From positions 1 through 64,000 of the forward strand of contig CANRWP010000011.1 of the NCBI GenBank assembly GCA_947643595.1: a stretch of 64,000 bases of DNA, given 5' to 3'. Every line of letters starts with the position of its first letter. The stretch's first letter is position 1. A model generated the notes under the pieces. The model made no database searches. It was not told where the DNA came from and saw only the letters and a list, made by a program, of their open reading frames with translations. Positions 1 to 9,705 of the stretch are shown here, piece after piece. The position numbers were made by a program, and so were the translations under genes. This stretch comes from an uncultured bacterium. Lineage in GTDB: Bacteria; Bacillota; Clostridia; Lachnospirales; Lachnospiraceae.

Positions 1-52
1 AGATATTGAATTTTCAAGGTGCATAGCTAAAATCTATGTGCGAAGTTTGAGT

Positions 53-58
53 TATAAT
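53..58 (+). promoter_or_regulatory. possible -10 box for the importer operon
   Basis: A TATAAT hexamer lies 67 bases before the binding-protein start. No good -35 box is found at the usual distance (AAATCT at 30-35), so an activator would be needed if this is the promoter. The AraC regulator at the other end of the operon is one possible activator. This is inference only. Confidence 0.3.
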
Positions 59-124
59 CTAAAACATCAAACAGCAGAAAATTTGTAAAAATATCTGCGA
101 AACATAAGAAGGAGGTAACTTAGT

Positions 125-1180
125 ATGAAGAAAAAAATCGTAGCAGGCTTATTGACCGCGGTGATGTTGTGTGCGGCAGGATGCGGTAACGGGGGGGTAA
201 CGGTTGAAGAACCTGCAGCTGAGACGGCAGTGCCTGCTGAGGAGGCAGCGGAGCCGGAAGCGGAAGCGCCGGCAGAGGACGCGGCTGAGAGCGAGAACGC
301 AGGTTCCGGGATGGTTGTTGCGTTCTCACAGATGGAAATGAACAATGCGTGGCGTGTGGCGGAGACAGGCTCCATCCAGGACGAAGCGGAAAAAAGAGGC
401 GTCGAGCTGATCTATACGGACGCGGGCGGAGATACGGCAAAACAGGTGTCAGATGTGGAGGATATTGTAAACCAGAAGCCCGACGTGATCATGATGGCTC
501 CGAGAGAGTATGAAGGTATGGCTCCGGCGTTGGAAGCGGCGAAGGCAGCGGGCATCCCGGTTCTTCTGCTTGACCGCGAGACAGCAGGCGTGGCAGGCGA
601 AGATTATCTGGCATTTGTAGGCGCCGACTTCTACTGGGAAGGTCAGGAATGCGCAAAGAAACTGGTAGAGAGATTTGGTACGGATGAAGAAGTGAATGTG
701 GTGCAGATCACCGGTACACCAGGTTCCTCCGTGGCAATTGACCGTCAGAAAGGTTTTGAAGAAGAACTTGCGAAGTACGATAATTTCAATATCATTGCGA
801 CGCAGAACGGCGAGTTTACCCGCTCTATCGCACAGGATGCAATGGCGAACATCATTCAGGCAAACGGCGACAAGATCAACGCGGTATACGGACATGACGA
901 CGAGTGCGCAATCGGCGCGATTCAGGCGCTCAAGGCGGCAGGCATGAAGCCCGGCGAGGATGTTGCGGTAGTCGGCATCGGCGGATTTAAAGACGCCTGC
1001 GTCTGCATCCAGAACGGCGAGATGGACGGCACTGTGCTGTGCAGTCCCTGGTTCGGACCTACTGTGTTTGATCTTTGTGAGAAGATCGTGGCAGGCGAGG
1101 AGATTGATACATTCATCGTAAATCCTGGTTATATGATCGATTCTTCCAATGTTGACGAATACATTCCGGATGCGTTCTAA
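125..1180 (+). CDS. sugar ABC transporter substrate-binding lipoprotein
   Basis: This is a periplasmic-binding-protein type I (ribose/galactose-like) receptor of 351 residues that captures a sugar outside the membrane and hands it to the permeases encoded downstream. The N-terminus is a lipoprotein signal: MKKK, a hydrophobic stretch and a lipobox ending AAGC at about residue 20. An acidic, alanine-rich linker follows up to about residue 60. The binding fold begins with VVAFSQMEMNNAWR, which resembles the first strand of RbsB-type proteins, and the typical segments DVIMMAPREYEG and YGHDDECAIGAIQALK are present. An AGGAGG ribosome site precedes the ATG. It heads an operon with one double ATPase and two permeases. 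The substrate cannot be read from sequence; a pentose, hexose or sugar-derived signal are all possible. Confidence 0.9.
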   Translation: MKKKIVAGLLTAVMLCAAGCGNGGVTVEEPAAETAVPAEEAAEPEAEAPAEDAAESENAGSGMVVAFSQMEMNNAWRVAETGSIQDEAEKRGVELIYTDAGGDTAKQVSDVEDIVNQKPDVIMMAPREYEGMAPALEAAKAAGIPVLLLDRETAGVAGEDYLAFVGADFYWEGQECAKKLVERFGTDEEVNVVQITGTPGSSVAIDRQKGFEEELAKYDNFNIIATQNGEFTRSIAQDAMANIIQANGDKINAVYGHDDECAIGAIQALKAAGMKPGEDVAVVGIGGFKDACVCIQNGEMDGTVLCSPWFGPTVFDLCEKIVAGEEIDTFIVNPGYMIDSSNVDEYIPDAF

Positions 1181-1198
1181 AAATGAAATAAAATGACG

Positions 1199-1226
1199 GA
1201 AAAGAGAAGTGAAAGCTTCTCTTTTC
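1199..1226 (+). promoter_or_regulatory. intercistronic hairpin after the binding-protein gene
   Basis: A perfect 11-bp inverted repeat (GAAAAGAGAAG at 1199-1209 with its complement at 1216-1226) sits between the binding-protein stop and the ATPase gene. No U-tract follows, so it is probably a partial terminator or an mRNA-stabilising element. Such hairpins are common where the binding protein must be made in excess of the membrane parts. Confidence 0.55.
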
Positions 1227-1284
1227 GCCATAAGGCAGTCCGTTAAGGCGGGGACGTTGGTTGATAAAAGGCAGGAGTAATTTT

Positions 1285-2811
1285 ATGGGAAACGAATATA
1301 TTCTCGAGATGAGAGGGATCAGTAAGTCCTTTTCTTCTGTGAAAGTGCTGCATGAGGTTGATTTCCGTATTAAAAAGGGGGAAGTGCACGCCCTGATGGG
1401 GGAAAACGGGGCGGGGAAATCTACTCTGATCAAGATTTTGACCGGCATATACAGCAGGGACGGCGGTACAGTCTTATTTGACGGGAAAGAGATAAGACTT
1501 TCCGACGCGTTGGAAGCGCAGAAAGTAGGAATCAGTACGATCTATCAGGAGATCTCGTTGGTAGGGCAGCTCAGCGTTGCTGAAAATATTTATATCGGAA
1601 GAGAAATCAAAAAACATGGCATCATTGATTGGAGAGCAATAAATCAAAAGAGTAAGGAATTGCTGACAAGTCTTGGGATGGACATTGATGTCACAAAAAC
1701 ATTGAACAGTTACGGGACAGCTATCCAACAGATGGTAGCCATCGCGCGCTCCATTTTGATTGACGCCAGGCTGGTGATCATGGACGAGGCGACCTCCTCT
1801 CTGGACGACGACGAAGTGAAAGTCCTGTTTAGTATTATCAGAAAACTGAAAGCACAGGGTATTGCGGTTTTATTTATTTCCCATCGCCTGTCGGAGATTT
1901 TTGAAATTGCCGACAGCCTGACAGTTCTGAAAGACGGTCATTTGGTGGGAGAGTACCGGACGGCGGATCTGACCAGAAAAGAACTGGTGGCAAAGATGGT
2001 CGGACATGATGCAGAGAGTATTGTTGAGACAGAGAGGACGTACCGTGAAGTCAGCGGCGATGAATATCTGAAAGTAACGGGTATTCAGAGCGGCATCAAA
2101 CTGCGGGGGATAGACCTGACAATCCGCAGAGGAGAGATCGTAGGTCTGGCCGGGCTTCTCGGCGCGGGGCGGACGGAACTTGCAAGAATCATCTTCGGCA
2201 TCGACAGAAAGGACAAAGGCGAAATTTGGATCGACGGAAAACCGGTGGAATTTAAGCTGCCCGCCCATGCGATCGGACGTGGGCTCGCCTTCTGTTCCGA
2301 GGACCGTAAGGTAGAGGGCATTATACCGAATCTCACGATCGCCGAAAATATCAACATCGCCAATATGAAAAAAGTCAGCCGCTTCGGTGTGATCCGGAAA
2401 GAGGATCAGAACGCCGTCGCGGAAGAATACATTGAAAAGATACGGATCAAGACGACGGGAACAGAGCAAAAGATCAAAAATCTTTCCGGCGGAAACCAGC
2501 AGAAGGTAATTTTGGCAAGGTGGCTCAGCATGAAACCAAATTTTATTATTCTGGATGAGCCCACGCGGGGAATTGACGTCGGCGCGAAGAAAGAGATAGA
2601 AGATCTGATCAAAGAAATTTCGGGACAAGGAATCAGCATTCTCCTGATCTCTTCTGAATTTGAAGAATTGATCCGTAACTGCGACCGGGTGGAAGTTTTG
2701 CGCGACGGGAGAAATGCCGGCAGCCTGAAAGGGGAGGAGATCACGGAGAACAATATCATGAGCCTGATCGCCAACGGAAAAGTAGATGAGGGAGGTGGGA
2801 TAAGTGCGTAA
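1285..2811 (+). CDS. sugar ABC transporter ATP-binding protein, double NBD (RbsA/MglA type)
   Basis: This cytoplasmic ATPase powers the importer. It is 508 residues long, the usual size for the RbsA/MglA class with two fused nucleotide-binding domains. The first domain has Walker A GENGAGKST near residue 39 and Walker B LVIMDEATSSL. The second has a degenerate P-loop (GLLGAGRTEL), as is normal for this class, a full signature (LSGGNQQK) and Walker B FIILDEPTRGID. The first signature reads SYGTAIQQMV rather than the usual LSxxxxQ, a minor oddity. The ATG at 1285 is preferred over an upstream in-frame TTG at 1261 because GCAGGAG lies just before it. The end overlaps the next gene by 8 bp, indicating translational coupling. 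Confidence 0.92.
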   Translation: MGNEYILEMRGISKSFSSVKVLHEVDFRIKKGEVHALMGENGAGKSTLIKILTGIYSRDGGTVLFDGKEIRLSDALEAQKVGISTIYQEISLVGQLSVAENIYIGREIKKHGIIDWRAINQKSKELLTSLGMDIDVTKTLNSYGTAIQQMVAIARSILIDARLVIMDEATSSLDDDEVKVLFSIIRKLKAQGIAVLFISHRLSEIFEIADSLTVLKDGHLVGEYRTADLTRKELVAKMVGHDAESIVETERTYREVSGDEYLKVTGIQSGIKLRGIDLTIRRGEIVGLAGLLGAGRTELARIIFGIDRKDKGEIWIDGKPVEFKLPAHAIGRGLAFCSEDRKVEGIIPNLTIAENINIANMKKVSRFGVIRKEDQNAVAEEYIEKIRIKTTGTEQKIKNLSGGNQQKVILARWLSMKPNFIILDEPTRGIDVGAKKEIEDLIKEISGQGISILLISSEFEELIRNCDRVEVLRDGRNAGSLKGEEITENNIMSLIANGKVDEGGGISA

Positions 2812-3748
2812 AGAACAGATTGGAGATATCAGCAGAAAGTACGGAGCGCTTATTGTGCTGGTGCTGTTAATTGTTATCAATGCGGTTATCACACCGAACT
2901 TTTTACATATCAATACCATGTGGAATATTTTAATACAGGCATTTTCCGTGATCGTTATTTCGATGGGAATGACAATGGTCATCGCGACAGGCGGCATCGA
3001 TATTTCGGTGGGCTCCACAATGGCGCTTGCTTCGATTATTTTTGCAAAGCTTTTGATAGATTATCAGATGAATTTTGTGGTATCGCTGTTCGCGGCGCTT
3101 TTTGCTTCCTGTATTTTCGGGGCGTTTAACGGAATTCTTATCGGCGTATTTGATTTTCAGCCGATCGTAGCGAGTTTGATATTAATGATTTCCGGCAGGG
3201 GCATTGCGCAGCAGTTCAATAACGGCGTAGTGATCTCTTTTTACGGTAATAAATTTTCCGATATAGGGACTTACCGGATCGGCAGCGTTGTTCCGATTCA
3301 GGTGGTATTTATCGTACTGGTGGTGCTTGTGGCGGCTTTTTTGGTAAAGAAGACAAATTTTGGCCTTTATGTGCAGGCGATCGGTGACAACAAAGTGGCG
3401 TCGAAGCTTATGGGTCTCAGGACGGCACTTATCCTGATCGGAACGTATGTGCTCTGCGCGTTTTTGGCGGGTTTGGCGTCGGTGTTTGAGACGTTACGGA
3501 TGTGTTCGGCGGATCCGAACAATATCGGGCTTAATGTGGAACTGGATTGTATTGCGGCGGTGGCCATCGGCGGGACGTCCATGAGCGGCGGCCGCGCGGT
3601 CATCTGGGGGACGTTGGTAGGCGCGCTTGTCATGCAGCTGATTACGACAATGATGAACATGAACAATATTTTCTATGCGTATGCGCTGGTTATCAAATCG
3701 CTCATCATTATCATCGCATTATATCTGCAAAAAGAAAAAGAGGCATAG
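2804..3748 (+). CDS. sugar ABC transporter permease (RbsC type), first copy
   Basis: A polytopic inner-membrane permease of 314 residues in the BPD_transp_2 (RbsC/LivH-like) family. It has about eight to ten hydrophobic segments. The family signature region is seen in VIATGGIDISVGSTMALASI near residue 60 and in AVAIGGTSMSGGRAVIWGTLVGAL near residue 250. The start is GTG inside the end of the ATPase gene, so translation is coupled. It is followed after 13 bases by a second, different permease. The pair probably forms a heterodimeric channel, as LsrC/LsrD and YtfT/YjfF do. Confidence 0.9.
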   Translation: MRKEQIGDISRKYGALIVLVLLIVINAVITPNFLHINTMWNILIQAFSVIVISMGMTMVIATGGIDISVGSTMALASIIFAKLLIDYQMNFVVSLFAALFASCIFGAFNGILIGVFDFQPIVASLILMISGRGIAQQFNNGVVISFYGNKFSDIGTYRIGSVVPIQVVFIVLVVLVAAFLVKKTNFGLYVQAIGDNKVASKLMGLRTALILIGTYVLCAFLAGLASVFETLRMCSADPNNIGLNVELDCIAAVAIGGTSMSGGRAVIWGTLVGALVMQLITTMMNMNNIFYAYALVIKSLIIIIALYLQKEKEA

Positions 3749-3761
3749 GGGGATAGGATAT

Positions 3762-4706
3762 ATGAATGTGTTAAAAAGCAAAGTGAAGATCAGCGGTTCA
3801 TGGATCGCTATATTTGTATTGATCCTCGTGCCCTCCATTGTTTATGGCGACAAATTTTTCAGTGCCGTCAACGCGTTCAATGTACTGAGACAGATGAGTA
3901 TGATAGGCTTGATTTCCATCGGTATGACCTGTGTGATACTGACGGCGGGGATAGATCTCTCGGTGGGGGCGACGGTTGCGCTGGCCGCCGTTATGTCCGC
4001 GGGGCTGACTGAGAAAAGCGTGTTTCTGGCGATTTTTCTCCCGGTTCTGTCGGGGGTCTTTATAGGAGCGGTGAATGGATTTGTGATCGCTAAGCTGAAG
4101 ATCGTGCCGTTCATCGCGACGCTGGCGGTGCAGATGGCGGTGAGGGGAATCGCCTACATCATGACGGATATACAGTCTATCCCGGTGGCGAAGAGCGCGG
4201 CGGGCTTTGCGGTTCTCGGGAGGGGATATTTCTACGGCGTACCGATCCCTGTGATCATTCTGGCGGTTGTGCTGCTCGTCATGAGCTTTGTGTGCAGAAG
4301 AACGCCCTTTGGGAGAAGTCTGTACGCAATCGGCGGAAATGAGGACGCCGCTAAGATGATGGGGATCAAAGTGACGAGGAACAAGGCGCTGGCTTATGTT
4401 CTGACGGGGGGCCTCTCCGCGCTGGCGGGCGTGATCCTCTGTTCCAGGCTGGGGGCGGGACAGCCGTTGTCCGGCACGGGCTGGGAGATGGATGCCGTGG
4501 CGGCGGTGGCGATCGGCGGAACGCTCTTATCCGGCGGTGTCGGGGGCGTGGAGAAGACATTGTCCGGCGTATTGATCACGGCGCTGATTGGCAATATCAT
4601 CAACCTGCAGGGAAATGTCAACACATATGTGCAGCAGATCATTATGGGCGCGATCGTGTTGGTAGTAATTATTATACAGAGAAGAACACAGAGGAAAGAG
4701 GGATGA
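3762..4706 (+). CDS. sugar ABC transporter permease (RbsC type), second copy
   Basis: The second polytopic permease of the importer, 314 residues. It carries the same family landmarks as its neighbour (ILTAGIDLSVGATVALAAVM and VAAVAIGGTLLSGGVGGVEK) but is clearly diverged from it. I chose the ATG at 3762 (MNVLKSKVKI) because it has a GGATAGGA-type ribosome site and gives the same length as the other permease; the open frame extends back to 3675 inside the upstream gene without support. Substrate unknown. A cupin-like gene follows after 7 bases in the same operon. Confidence 0.9.
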   Translation: MNVLKSKVKISGSWIAIFVLILVPSIVYGDKFFSAVNAFNVLRQMSMIGLISIGMTCVILTAGIDLSVGATVALAAVMSAGLTEKSVFLAIFLPVLSGVFIGAVNGFVIAKLKIVPFIATLAVQMAVRGIAYIMTDIQSIPVAKSAAGFAVLGRGYFYGVPIPVIILAVVLLVMSFVCRRTPFGRSLYAIGGNEDAAKMMGIKVTRNKALAYVLTGGLSALAGVILCSRLGAGQPLSGTGWEMDAVAAVAIGGTLLSGGVGGVEKTLSGVLITALIGNIINLQGNVNTYVQQIIMGAIVLVVIIIQRRTQRKEG

Positions 4707-4713
4707 GGACAGT

Positions 4714-5262
4714 ATGCAGAAGAGAACATTAAAAATTCCGGTGAGAGAGATGACAAAAGAGATAATGGAGGCGATGGAGGAGGAGGGGCTGATCGTGAGA
4801 CTGGCACCGCACCATCACGACATCGAGACGCCCTGCGGCAACACCTGGTTTGAGGCTCTGTACGAGGGCGCGGAGGGGTACGGCCCCCACAAGATCATTG
4901 CCCTGACGGTGAACAGGGAGAATTTTCCGGGGTTCGGCACCCATCCGGATCAGGAGGAGTTCTGGCTGATCGGCGATAACGCGGCAAAATCGATGTACAT
5001 TCTTGTGGCGCGGATGGAGCTCTCGGCATTTCAGAGGAAAGTGCGGGAGGAAGCGCTGACGGCGGATGACTTTTATCTGCTGAGAGCAAAATACAACGAT
5101 CCGGAGGTCAGTTTCTTCGTGATGAAAAAAGGGATTCCGCACGGGGAGGGGATATTTGACACGGAAGGCGTCTGCCCTTCGTTCTATGTCACGGAGAGCA
5201 GGGATCTGCCCCTTGATCTGTGCGATATGGGAAACTATGAGATCGAACCCATAGGAGGGTGA
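4714..5262 (+). CDS. hypothetical protein, possibly cupin-like, in the sugar import operon
   Basis: A 182-residue soluble protein with no signal peptide and no recognised catalytic motif. Its middle has short beta-rich stretches with conserved-looking charged positions (HPDQEEFWLIGD, then MYILVARMEL, then FFVMKKGIPHGEG), which suggests a cupin-like beta barrel. I do not recognise the family by name. It is translated 7 bases after the second permease, so it very likely handles the imported sugar, for instance as an isomerase/epimerase-type enzyme or a binding protein; that is inference from position alone. It ends exactly where the convergent AraC gene ends. Confidence 0.6.
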   Translation: MQKRTLKIPVREMTKEIMEAMEEEGLIVRLAPHHHDIETPCGNTWFEALYEGAEGYGPHKIIALTVNRENFPGFGTHPDQEEFWLIGDNAAKSMYILVARMELSAFQRKVREEALTADDFYLLRAKYNDPEVSFFVMKKGIPHGEGIFDTEGVCPSFYVTESRDLPLDLCDMGNYEIEPIGG

Positions 5263-6114
5263 CTATGAAATATTGTTGTTCTCCCGGTATTCGCTGGGGG
5301 TCATACCGCACACTTTTCGGAACGTGGTGCAGAAACCGCTCTCGGAGGAGAAGCCGCTGCTGAAGCAGATCTCCTTGATGGAGTAGGCGGTACTCTTCAA
5401 ATAGAACTTGGCTATATTGACCCTACTTAAAATGATATATTCGTGGGGCGTATAGCCGGTTTCTTTTTTGAAGAGCCGTGTGAAATAAAACGGACTTAAG
5501 CCCGCCCTGCCGGAGAGGTCTTCCAACGTCAGCTGTTCGCGGATATTGTCGTTGATGTAGGAAATGATATCTTCGGTTATGGAACGGGGATTTTCCTCTT
5601 TCAGGGTTTTGCTGCTGCACAGGACAAGATCCGTCAGGATCTTTACGATATAGTAGGAGCACAGTGCATCGTTTACGGTGGAGCCGGTGCTGATCATCAG
5701 GAGCAGGCGGTTCAGGTCTTTCTCGAATGTGATCAGATCCCGCACGGAGCAGACTGGCCCGGAGTTGCCGAAGATCATCTCGGCGTATTCTCTGCTGGTG
5801 GAACCGTCAAAGTGGATCCAGAGGAGTTCACTGTCCTTTACGGTGCCGTAAATGTGCGGTTTATAGCAATCTATAAGAACGACATCCTCTTTCCGGAAGG
5901 TATACTTTTTTCCGTCAACTTTCAGATAGCCTTCCCCCTTTTTGGCATAGATCAGGAGAAAGCTGTTGTAGTTGTTTCTCTGTACGAGGTATTCCTTTGT
6001 GCAGAAGTAGTGGCCTACGCACAGAGGATAAAAAAAGGTCTGCTTTGCAGTTTCGCCGGAGGTGTAGAAGTACACGGCGGATTTTTCGGTACAGCCGATA
6101 TCTATGGGGCGCAT
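5263..6114 (-). CDS. AraC family transcriptional regulator
   Basis: A 283-residue AraC/XylS-type regulator. The N-terminal half is a cupin-like sensing domain (YLKVDGKKYTFRKEDVVLID near residue 70). The C-terminal about 100 residues hold the two helix-turn-helix units, seen in LTLEDLSGRAGLSPFYFTRLFKKETG and in IKEICFSSGFSSESGFCTTFRKVCGMTPSEYR. The gene is convergent with the importer operon (no bases between stops) and divergent from the DUF5107 gene. It is therefore well placed to regulate both carbohydrate units. A good sigma-A promoter precedes it. Confidence 0.9.
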   Translation of the reverse strand: MRPIDIGCTEKSAVYFYTSGETAKQTFFYPLCVGHYFCTKEYLVQRNNYNSFLLIYAKKGEGYLKVDGKKYTFRKEDVVLIDCYKPHIYGTVKDSELLWIHFDGSTSREYAEMIFGNSGPVCSVRDLITFEKDLNRLLLMISTGSTVNDALCSYYIVKILTDLVLCSSKTLKEENPRSITEDIISYINDNIREQLTLEDLSGRAGLSPFYFTRLFKKETGYTPHEYIILSRVNIAKFYLKSTAYSIKEICFSSGFSSESGFCTTFRKVCGMTPSEYRENNNIS

Positions 6115-6164
6115 GAGAATCCGTTCCTTTCCTGTGGAAAAATTTATGGCAATCGTTTGATCTC

Positions 6165-6193
6165 AGTATAGGAGAATGGAATTTTGATGTCAA
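6165..6193 (-). promoter_or_regulatory. sigma-A promoter of the AraC gene
   Basis: Read on the minus strand: TTGACA (6193-6188), a 17-base spacer, and TATACT (6170-6165). The -10 box is about 50 bases upstream of the AraC start. Confidence 0.75.
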
Positions 6194-6297
6194 GAAAAAG
6201 AGCAATTTTTTGAAATGAACGGGCAAGAGACGGTAATGATTTTTGGGAGAGGAATGCTAGAATAATTTAAAAAAGTATATAGGACAAGGAGGCTTAC

Positions 6298-9200
6298 ATG
6301 AAGGCAGTGGAAATGGAGACGGTGAGAGTATGGGAAGAGAAGGTGACGATTCCGACGTACAGAGTCGGAAAGCCCAATAAAAATCCGATGTTTTTGGAAA
6401 AAAGGGTGTATCAGGGCAGCAGCGGGAAAGTATATCCGTATCCTGTGATTGAAAAAATATACGACGAAAAAGTGGATCAGGAGTATCAGGCGGTCTACCT
6501 GGAGAATGAGTATCTGAAGATCATGATCCTGCCGGAGCTGGGAGGAAGGGTCCAGAGAGCTTACGATAAGACGAACGGATATGATTTTGTATACTATAAC
6601 CATGTGATCAAACCGGCGTTAGTAGGGCTGCTGGGCCCCTGGATCAGCGGCGGCATCGAGTTCAACTGGCCCCAGCACCACAGACCCACGACCTACATGC
6701 CGGTGGACTATATGCTGACGGAAAATGAGGACGGCTCCAGGTCCGTGCTGGTGAACGATACGGACCGAATGTACGGGACAAAGGGGATCGCAAAGTTTAC
6801 GCTGTATCCGGGGAAAGCTTATCTGGAGATCACAGGGCAGCTCTACAACAGGACCAACATGCCGCAGACATTCCTCTGGTGGGCAAATCCGGCGGTACCG
6901 GTCAACGACTACACAAAGTCCGTCTTTCCGCCGGATGTGCATGCGGTGATGGACCATGGCAAGCGGGATGTGTCCAGATTCCCGATTGCCACAGGGGTCT
7001 ACTATAAACATGACTACAGCGAGGGCGTGGATATTTCCCGCTACAAAAATCTGCCGGTGCCCACCTCCTACATGGCGGAGAAATCTGATTTCAACTTTGT
7101 GGGCGGCTATGATTACCATGTCGGAGCCGGCGTCCTCCATGTGGCGGATCACCATATCTCTCCGGGCAAGAAACAGTGGACCTGGGGCTGCGGGGATTTC
7201 GGGAAGTGCTGGGACAAAAACCTGACCGACGAGGACGGTCCCTACATTGAGCTGATGACGGGGGTATTTACCGACAACCAGCCGGATTTCACCTGGTTAA
7301 AGCCCTTTGAGGAGAAGGTGTTCAAACAGTATTTCATGCCCTACAAGGCTGTGGGGGACGTGAAAAACGCAACCATCGACGCGGCGGTAAACTTTACGGT
7401 TTCGGGGAAGGAGGCGGAGATCATTGTCTATGCGACTTCCCCGCGGAAAGAGGCGGAGATACTGGTCTCCCGCGGCAAGGAGACGATTTTCCGGGAGAGT
7501 GCTGACCTTGATCCGGTACGTGTATACCAAAAGACGGTGGAGCTGGACGGCGGCAGGGAGCAGGAATACACCCTGACCGTGCGAAGCGGGGAGGGGAGGG
7601 AGTTAGTCTCTTTTACGCCTCTGGAACCGGAGATCCCCGAGCTGCCGAAACCGGCGGAGGCGGCGCCGCTGCCGGAGGATATCGCCACGGTGGAGGAATT
7701 ATACCTGACAGGGCAGCATATCGAACAGTACCGGCATGCCACGTATCTGCCGGATCCCTATTATCTGGAAGGGTTAAAAAGAGACCCGGGCGATATCAGA
7801 GTAAATACCGCTTACGGTTCCCTTCTGCTCTCGAGGGGGCTGTTCGGGGAAAGTGAGACTTATTTCCGCAGAGCCGTGAAACGCGCCACATGGAAAAACC
7901 CTAATCCCTATGACAGCGAAGCCTACTATAAGCTGGGGCTTTCCCTGTTTTATCAGCAAAAATATGAAAAGGCCTACGATGCTTTCTATAAGGCGACCTG
8001 GAGCAGTGAGCAGCAGGAGATGAGTTTTTACTATCTGGCTGCCATCGCCTGCGGCGGGGGAGCGTACGAGGAAGCGCTGTATCTGATCGACAGAGGACTT
8101 GTGAAAAACTGGCACAATGTGAAAGCCAGAGGCATAAAGGCGGCAATTTTGAGAAAGATGGGCAGAGAGGAGGAGGCGAAGCGCTGGATAGAGGAGAGCC
8201 TGAAAATCGATCCATTCGATTATGTGAGCAGATGGGAGAAACTTTCCTGGCTCCGGGGGGAGACACGGGATGCGGAGAGCCGGACGCTCGCCTTGTGTAT
8301 GCGGGACAGTGCGGAGGCTTATCTGAGACTGGCAAAGGACTATGCGGAGTGCGGATTTTACCCGGAGGCCGGGAAAGTTCTTGCAGCCTGTCCTTCGAAA
8401 GCGGCGCTGAATGAATATTACAAAGGCTATTACATGAGAAAGTCGGGGAAGACGGCGGAGGAAGTGAAAGAACAGTACCTGCTGGCGGAGAGACAGGATT
8501 CCTATTGCTGTTTCCCGAATACGCCGGAGGATATCGCGGTGCTGACGGACTGTGCGGAAACGCTGCCCGAAGCCTCCTATGCCCGGTATTATCTGGGCAA
8601 TCTGTACTACGATAAGAGACAGTATGAAAAAGCGGCGGACTGCTGGGAGAAGAGCGTGAAGGCAGACGACAGTTTCCCGACGGCATTCCGGAATCTCTCT
8701 TTGGCGTATTACAACCATCTGAACAGGAAGGCGGAAGCGAAAGAGGTTATGGAGAAAGCCTTCGGATTAGATACGACGGATGCCAGAGTGTTCTTCGAGC
8801 TGGATCAGCTCTACAAGAAGTTTAAAGTGCCGGCGAAGGAGAGGCTGGCGAATTATGAGAAATACCTGGAGACGGCCCTTGAGCGGGACGATGCCTTTAT
8901 CGAGTATGTGACGCTGCAAAACCTGACCGGAAATTATGGGAAGGCTTATGAACTGCTGCTCTCCAGAAAACTTCATCCGTGGGAAGGCGGGGAAGGAAAG
9001 GCGGCGGCACAGTATATTGCGGCCCTCACAGAGCTGGCGAAGGAGAAGATGCGGGAGGGCGACTGCAGGACGGCAAAGAGATTGCTGTCGGAAGCGCTCG
9101 TATACCCGGAAAACCTGGGGGAGGGAAAGATCGAAGGCAGCAAGGACAACAATATCTACTACTATCTCGGGCTTGCGGAGGAAGCGCTCGGTGAAAAGAC

Positions 9201-9612
9201 GACGGCGAGAGAGCATTTCCTGCGGGCGAGCGTGGGCTCGGATGCGGTGGCGGGTATGATGTACTATAACGACCAGCCGGCGGATATGCTGCTGTATCAG
9301 GGGTTGTCCCGCTATAAGCTTGACGACCTGAAGGGCGGAAACAGGATGATGTATAAGCTGATCGACTTTGGAGAACAGCATCTGAGAGATCAGGTGAAGA
9401 TCGAATATTTCGCGGTTTCCCTGCCGGATCTGATGATTTACGAGGAGGATTTCACTCTGAAAAACAGGGCGCATTGCAATTATGTGATGGGGCTTGGAAA
9501 TCTGGGACTGGGAAAGAAAAAAGAGGCGGCGGCATTCTTTGAGGAGACGCTGCGGATCGATCCGTTCCATCTGAACTGCAGGATTCTGCTGGGGGAGATC
9601 AGGGCGGAGTAG
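6298..9612 (+). CDS. DUF5107 domain protein with C-terminal TPR repeats
   Basis: A large cytoplasmic protein of 1104 residues without a signal peptide. About the first 350 residues match the DUF5107 pattern as I know it from Lachnospiraceae proteins (VWEEKVTIPTY, KNPMFLEKRVYQGSSGKVYP, ILPELGGRVQRAYDK, WISGGIEFNWPQHHRP). The domain has a galactose-mutarotase/glycan-lyase-like beta-sandwich character. From about residue 500 to the end there are many TPR-like helical pairs (for example YYKLGLSLFYQQKYEKAYDAFYKA and ARYYLGNLYYDKRQYEKAADCWEKS). An AGGAGG site precedes the ATG. It stands next to an AraC regulator and a sugar importer, so a role in using a specific carbohydrate is likely; the reaction is not known to me. 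Confidence 0.85.
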   Translation: MKAVEMETVRVWEEKVTIPTYRVGKPNKNPMFLEKRVYQGSSGKVYPYPVIEKIYDEKVDQEYQAVYLENEYLKIMILPELGGRVQRAYDKTNGYDFVYYNHVIKPALVGLLGPWISGGIEFNWPQHHRPTTYMPVDYMLTENEDGSRSVLVNDTDRMYGTKGIAKFTLYPGKAYLEITGQLYNRTNMPQTFLWWANPAVPVNDYTKSVFPPDVHAVMDHGKRDVSRFPIATGVYYKHDYSEGVDISRYKNLPVPTSYMAEKSDFNFVGGYDYHVGAGVLHVADHHISPGKKQWTWGCGDFGKCWDKNLTDEDGPYIELMTGVFTDNQPDFTWLKPFEEKVFKQYFMPYKAVGDVKNATIDAAVNFTVSGKEAEIIVYATSPRKEAEILVSRGKETIFRESADLDPVRVYQKTVELDGGREQEYTLTVRSGEGRELVSFTPLEPEIPELPKPAEAAPLPEDIATVEELYLTGQHIEQYRHATYLPDPYYLEGLKRDPGDIRVNTAYGSLLLSRGLFGESETYFRRAVKRATWKNPNPYDSEAYYKLGLSLFYQQKYEKAYDAFYKATWSSEQQEMSFYYLAAIACGGGAYEEALYLIDRGLVKNWHNVKARGIKAAILRKMGREEEAKRWIEESLKIDPFDYVSRWEKLSWLRGETRDAESRTLALCMRDSAEAYLRLAKDYAECGFYPEAGKVLAACPSKAALNEYYKGYYMRKSGKTAEEVKEQYLLAERQDSYCCFPNTPEDIAVLTDCAETLPEASYARYYLGNLYYDKRQYEKAADCWEKSVKADDSFPTAFRNLSLAYYNHLNRKAEAKEVMEKAFGLDTTDARVFFELDQLYKKFKVPAKERLANYEKYLETALERDDAFIEYVTLQNLTGNYGKAYELLLSRKLHPWEGGEGKAAAQYIAALTELAKEKMREGDCRTAKRLLSEALVYPENLGEGKIEGSKDNNIYYYLGLAEEALGEKTTAREHFLRASVGSDAVAGMMYYNDQPADMLLYQGLSRYKLDDLKGGNRMMYKLIDFGEQHLRDQVKIEYFAVSLPDLMIYEEDFTLKNRAHCNYVMGLGNLGLGKKKEAAAFFEETLRIDPFHLNCRILLGEIRAE

Positions 9613-9705
9613 GAATACGACGAGATCTGCCTGAAGCCAAGAAAAGCCGGTTTGCCGGGGATGACGATCGAGTGGGGTACGTTCCATGTTATTTTCTAAA
9701 TTTTC

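Noticed and set aside
6619-9687. Long open frames on the minus strand opposite the DUF5107 gene
   Set aside because: They are antisense shadows of a G+C-rich coding region, rich in Arg, His and Pro, with no ribosome sites or family motifs.
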